From: Ruminococcaceae bacterium UBA1213
Lineage (GTDB): Bacteria > Bacillota > Clostridia > Oscillospirales > Acutalibacteraceae
Length of the DNA stretch: 14,546 nucleotides
Assembly: GCA_002309275.1 (NCBI GenBank)
Contig: DBXL01000204.1
Span: 1,384 to 15,929 of the forward strand
Direction of reading: 5' to 3'
Made by a program: the position numbers and the translations under genes. Shown here in pieces: positions 13,673-14,546 of this stretch; position 1 is the first letter of the stretch, and each line of letters opens with the position of its first letter. The notes beneath the pieces are model-generated. The model saw nothing but the letters and a program-made list of their open reading frames with translations. It was not told the origin of the DNA and ran no database searches.

Positions 13673-14515
13673 TCAGAGTTTTCCAATCATATTTTCAAGT
13701 TTATCGGCGGCAGCCTCTGCATCGGGATTTAAAATGCTTTCAGCCTTACCGCTGTCGCAGGCTTTTGCATTTTCGGGATCAATGGGAAGTCTTGCAAGAA
13801 TATCAAGGCTGTATTCCTGAGCGATATTTTCAAGCTTGCTTTCACCAAAGGGATAATGTTTTTTGTTGCAGTCGGGGCATACAAAATAACTCATGTTTTC
13901 AACAACACCAAGAATGGGTACATTCATCAGCTGAGCCATTTTAACAGCCTTTTCAACTATCATGGAAACGAGGTCCTGCGGAGATGTTACCACTATGATT
14001 CCATCAAGCGGAAGTGACTGGAACACCGTCAAAGGCACATCGCCTGTACCGGGAGGCATATCGACAAACATATAATCAACATTTCCCCAGCAAACATCTG
14101 TCCAGAACTGTTTCACCGTACCTGCAAGAATAGGACCTCTCCATATAACCGGATCGGTATCATTTTCAAGAAGCAGATTAATGGACATAATTTTGATACC
14201 CGAGGCTGTTACGGCAGGAAGTATGCCTTTTTCAGAGCCTAATGCCTTTTCGGTAAGACCGAATGCTTTGGGAATGGAAGGACCGGTAATATCTGCATCC
14301 AGGATAGCAGTATCATAGCCCTTTCTGTTGAACATCACGGCAAGCAGAGAAGTCACAATGGATTTTCCAACGCCGCCCTTTCCGCTCACTACACCGATAA
14401 CTTTTTTAACGGTACTGAACTGATTCAATTTTTCAGTCATATCAAGTGAAGAGCCGTTTTCTCTGGAAGCACAGCTTTCACCGCATGAACTGCAATCATG
14501 TGTACATTCTGACAT
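13673..14515 (-). CDS. Mrp/NBP35-type Fe-S cluster carrier ATPase
   Basis: A 280-residue P-loop protein of the MinD/Mrp superfamily. I start at ATG 14515, giving MSECTHDCSSCGESC; a TTG seven codons upstream has no better ribosome site. The N-terminal cysteines (C4, C8, C11, C15) recall NBP35-type cluster ligands. The deviant Walker A is SGKGGVGKS (residues 44-52), switch I is DADITGPS (73-80) and switch II is VDMPPGTGD (151-159). CPDC (213-216) gives the conserved CxxC that holds a bridging Fe-S cluster between subunits. Relatives bind and hand Fe-S clusters to apoproteins in the cytoplasm. The gene is convergent to the membrane-protein gene and stands alone here. No role specific to its neighbours can be seen. 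The start is close to the window end, so its promoter is outside. Confidence 0.92.
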   Translation of the reverse strand: MSECTHDCSSCGESCASRENGSSLDMTEKLNQFSTVKKVIGVVSGKGGVGKSIVTSLLAVMFNRKGYDTAILDADITGPSIPKAFGLTEKALGSEKGILPAVTASGIKIMSINLLLENDTDPVIWRGPILAGTVKQFWTDVCWGNVDYMFVDMPPGTGDVPLTVFQSLPLDGIIVVTSPQDLVSMIVEKAVKMAQLMNVPILGVVENMSYFVCPDCNKKHYPFGESKLENIAQEYSLDILARLPIDPENAKACDSGKAESILNPDAEAAADKLENMIGKL

Positions 14516-14546
14516 AATTATTCTTCTGCTACTCAAAATATGGACA

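Overview
The window reads as a chromosome segment of a low-GC, spore-forming Clostridia member, probably Oscillospiraceae/Ruminococcus-like. The clues are a germination protease gene (gpr) followed directly by spoIIP, strong GGAGG-type ribosome binding sites, and AT-rich spacers. The family placement is inference from gene content, not from a search.

Positions 1-9286 (all minus strand) hold one compact, apparently co-transcribed phage morphogenesis cassette. Reading in the direction of transcription it runs: small terminase, large terminase, portal, prohead protease with a C-terminal scaffold-like domain, a small capsid decoration-like protein, major capsid protein, three small connector/closure/terminator-like proteins, a tail-tube-like protein, a 39-residue ORF, a LysM baseplate protein, a gp27/XkdQ-like hub, a short spike/gpV-like protein, a gp25/XkdS-like wedge protein, and the start of a baseplate J/XkdT protein cut by the window edge. 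Genes overlap or sit a few bases apart, and five of them start with TTG.

What stands out is what is missing. Contractile-tail baseplate genes are present, but between the connectors and the LysM protein there is no room for a tail sheath or a tape-measure protein. No integrase, repressor or replication gene lies upstream of the small terminase; the cassette abuts ordinary host genes. It may be a miniaturised or domesticated capsid plus injection device, with packaging enzymes whose visible motifs are intact.

Positions 9287-10872 hold two tandem minus-strand terminators, an orphan lipoprotein of the sugar-binding (Peripla_BP_4) type, and its promoter, which matches the sigma-A consensus perfectly. 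Positions 10873-12933 (plus) carry gpr and spoIIP, needed for SASP degradation at germination and for septal peptidoglycan hydrolysis during engulfment. Positions 12998-13627 (plus) encode a secreted/membrane-anchored protein with a very acidic Tyr/Glu-rich repeat region, which I cannot assign. A 14-bp bidirectional terminator separates it from a convergent Mrp/NBP35-type P-loop ATPase for Fe-S cluster handling (minus). No tRNA, rRNA, IS element or CRISPR array was seen, and no gene-free stretch exceeds 300 bases.
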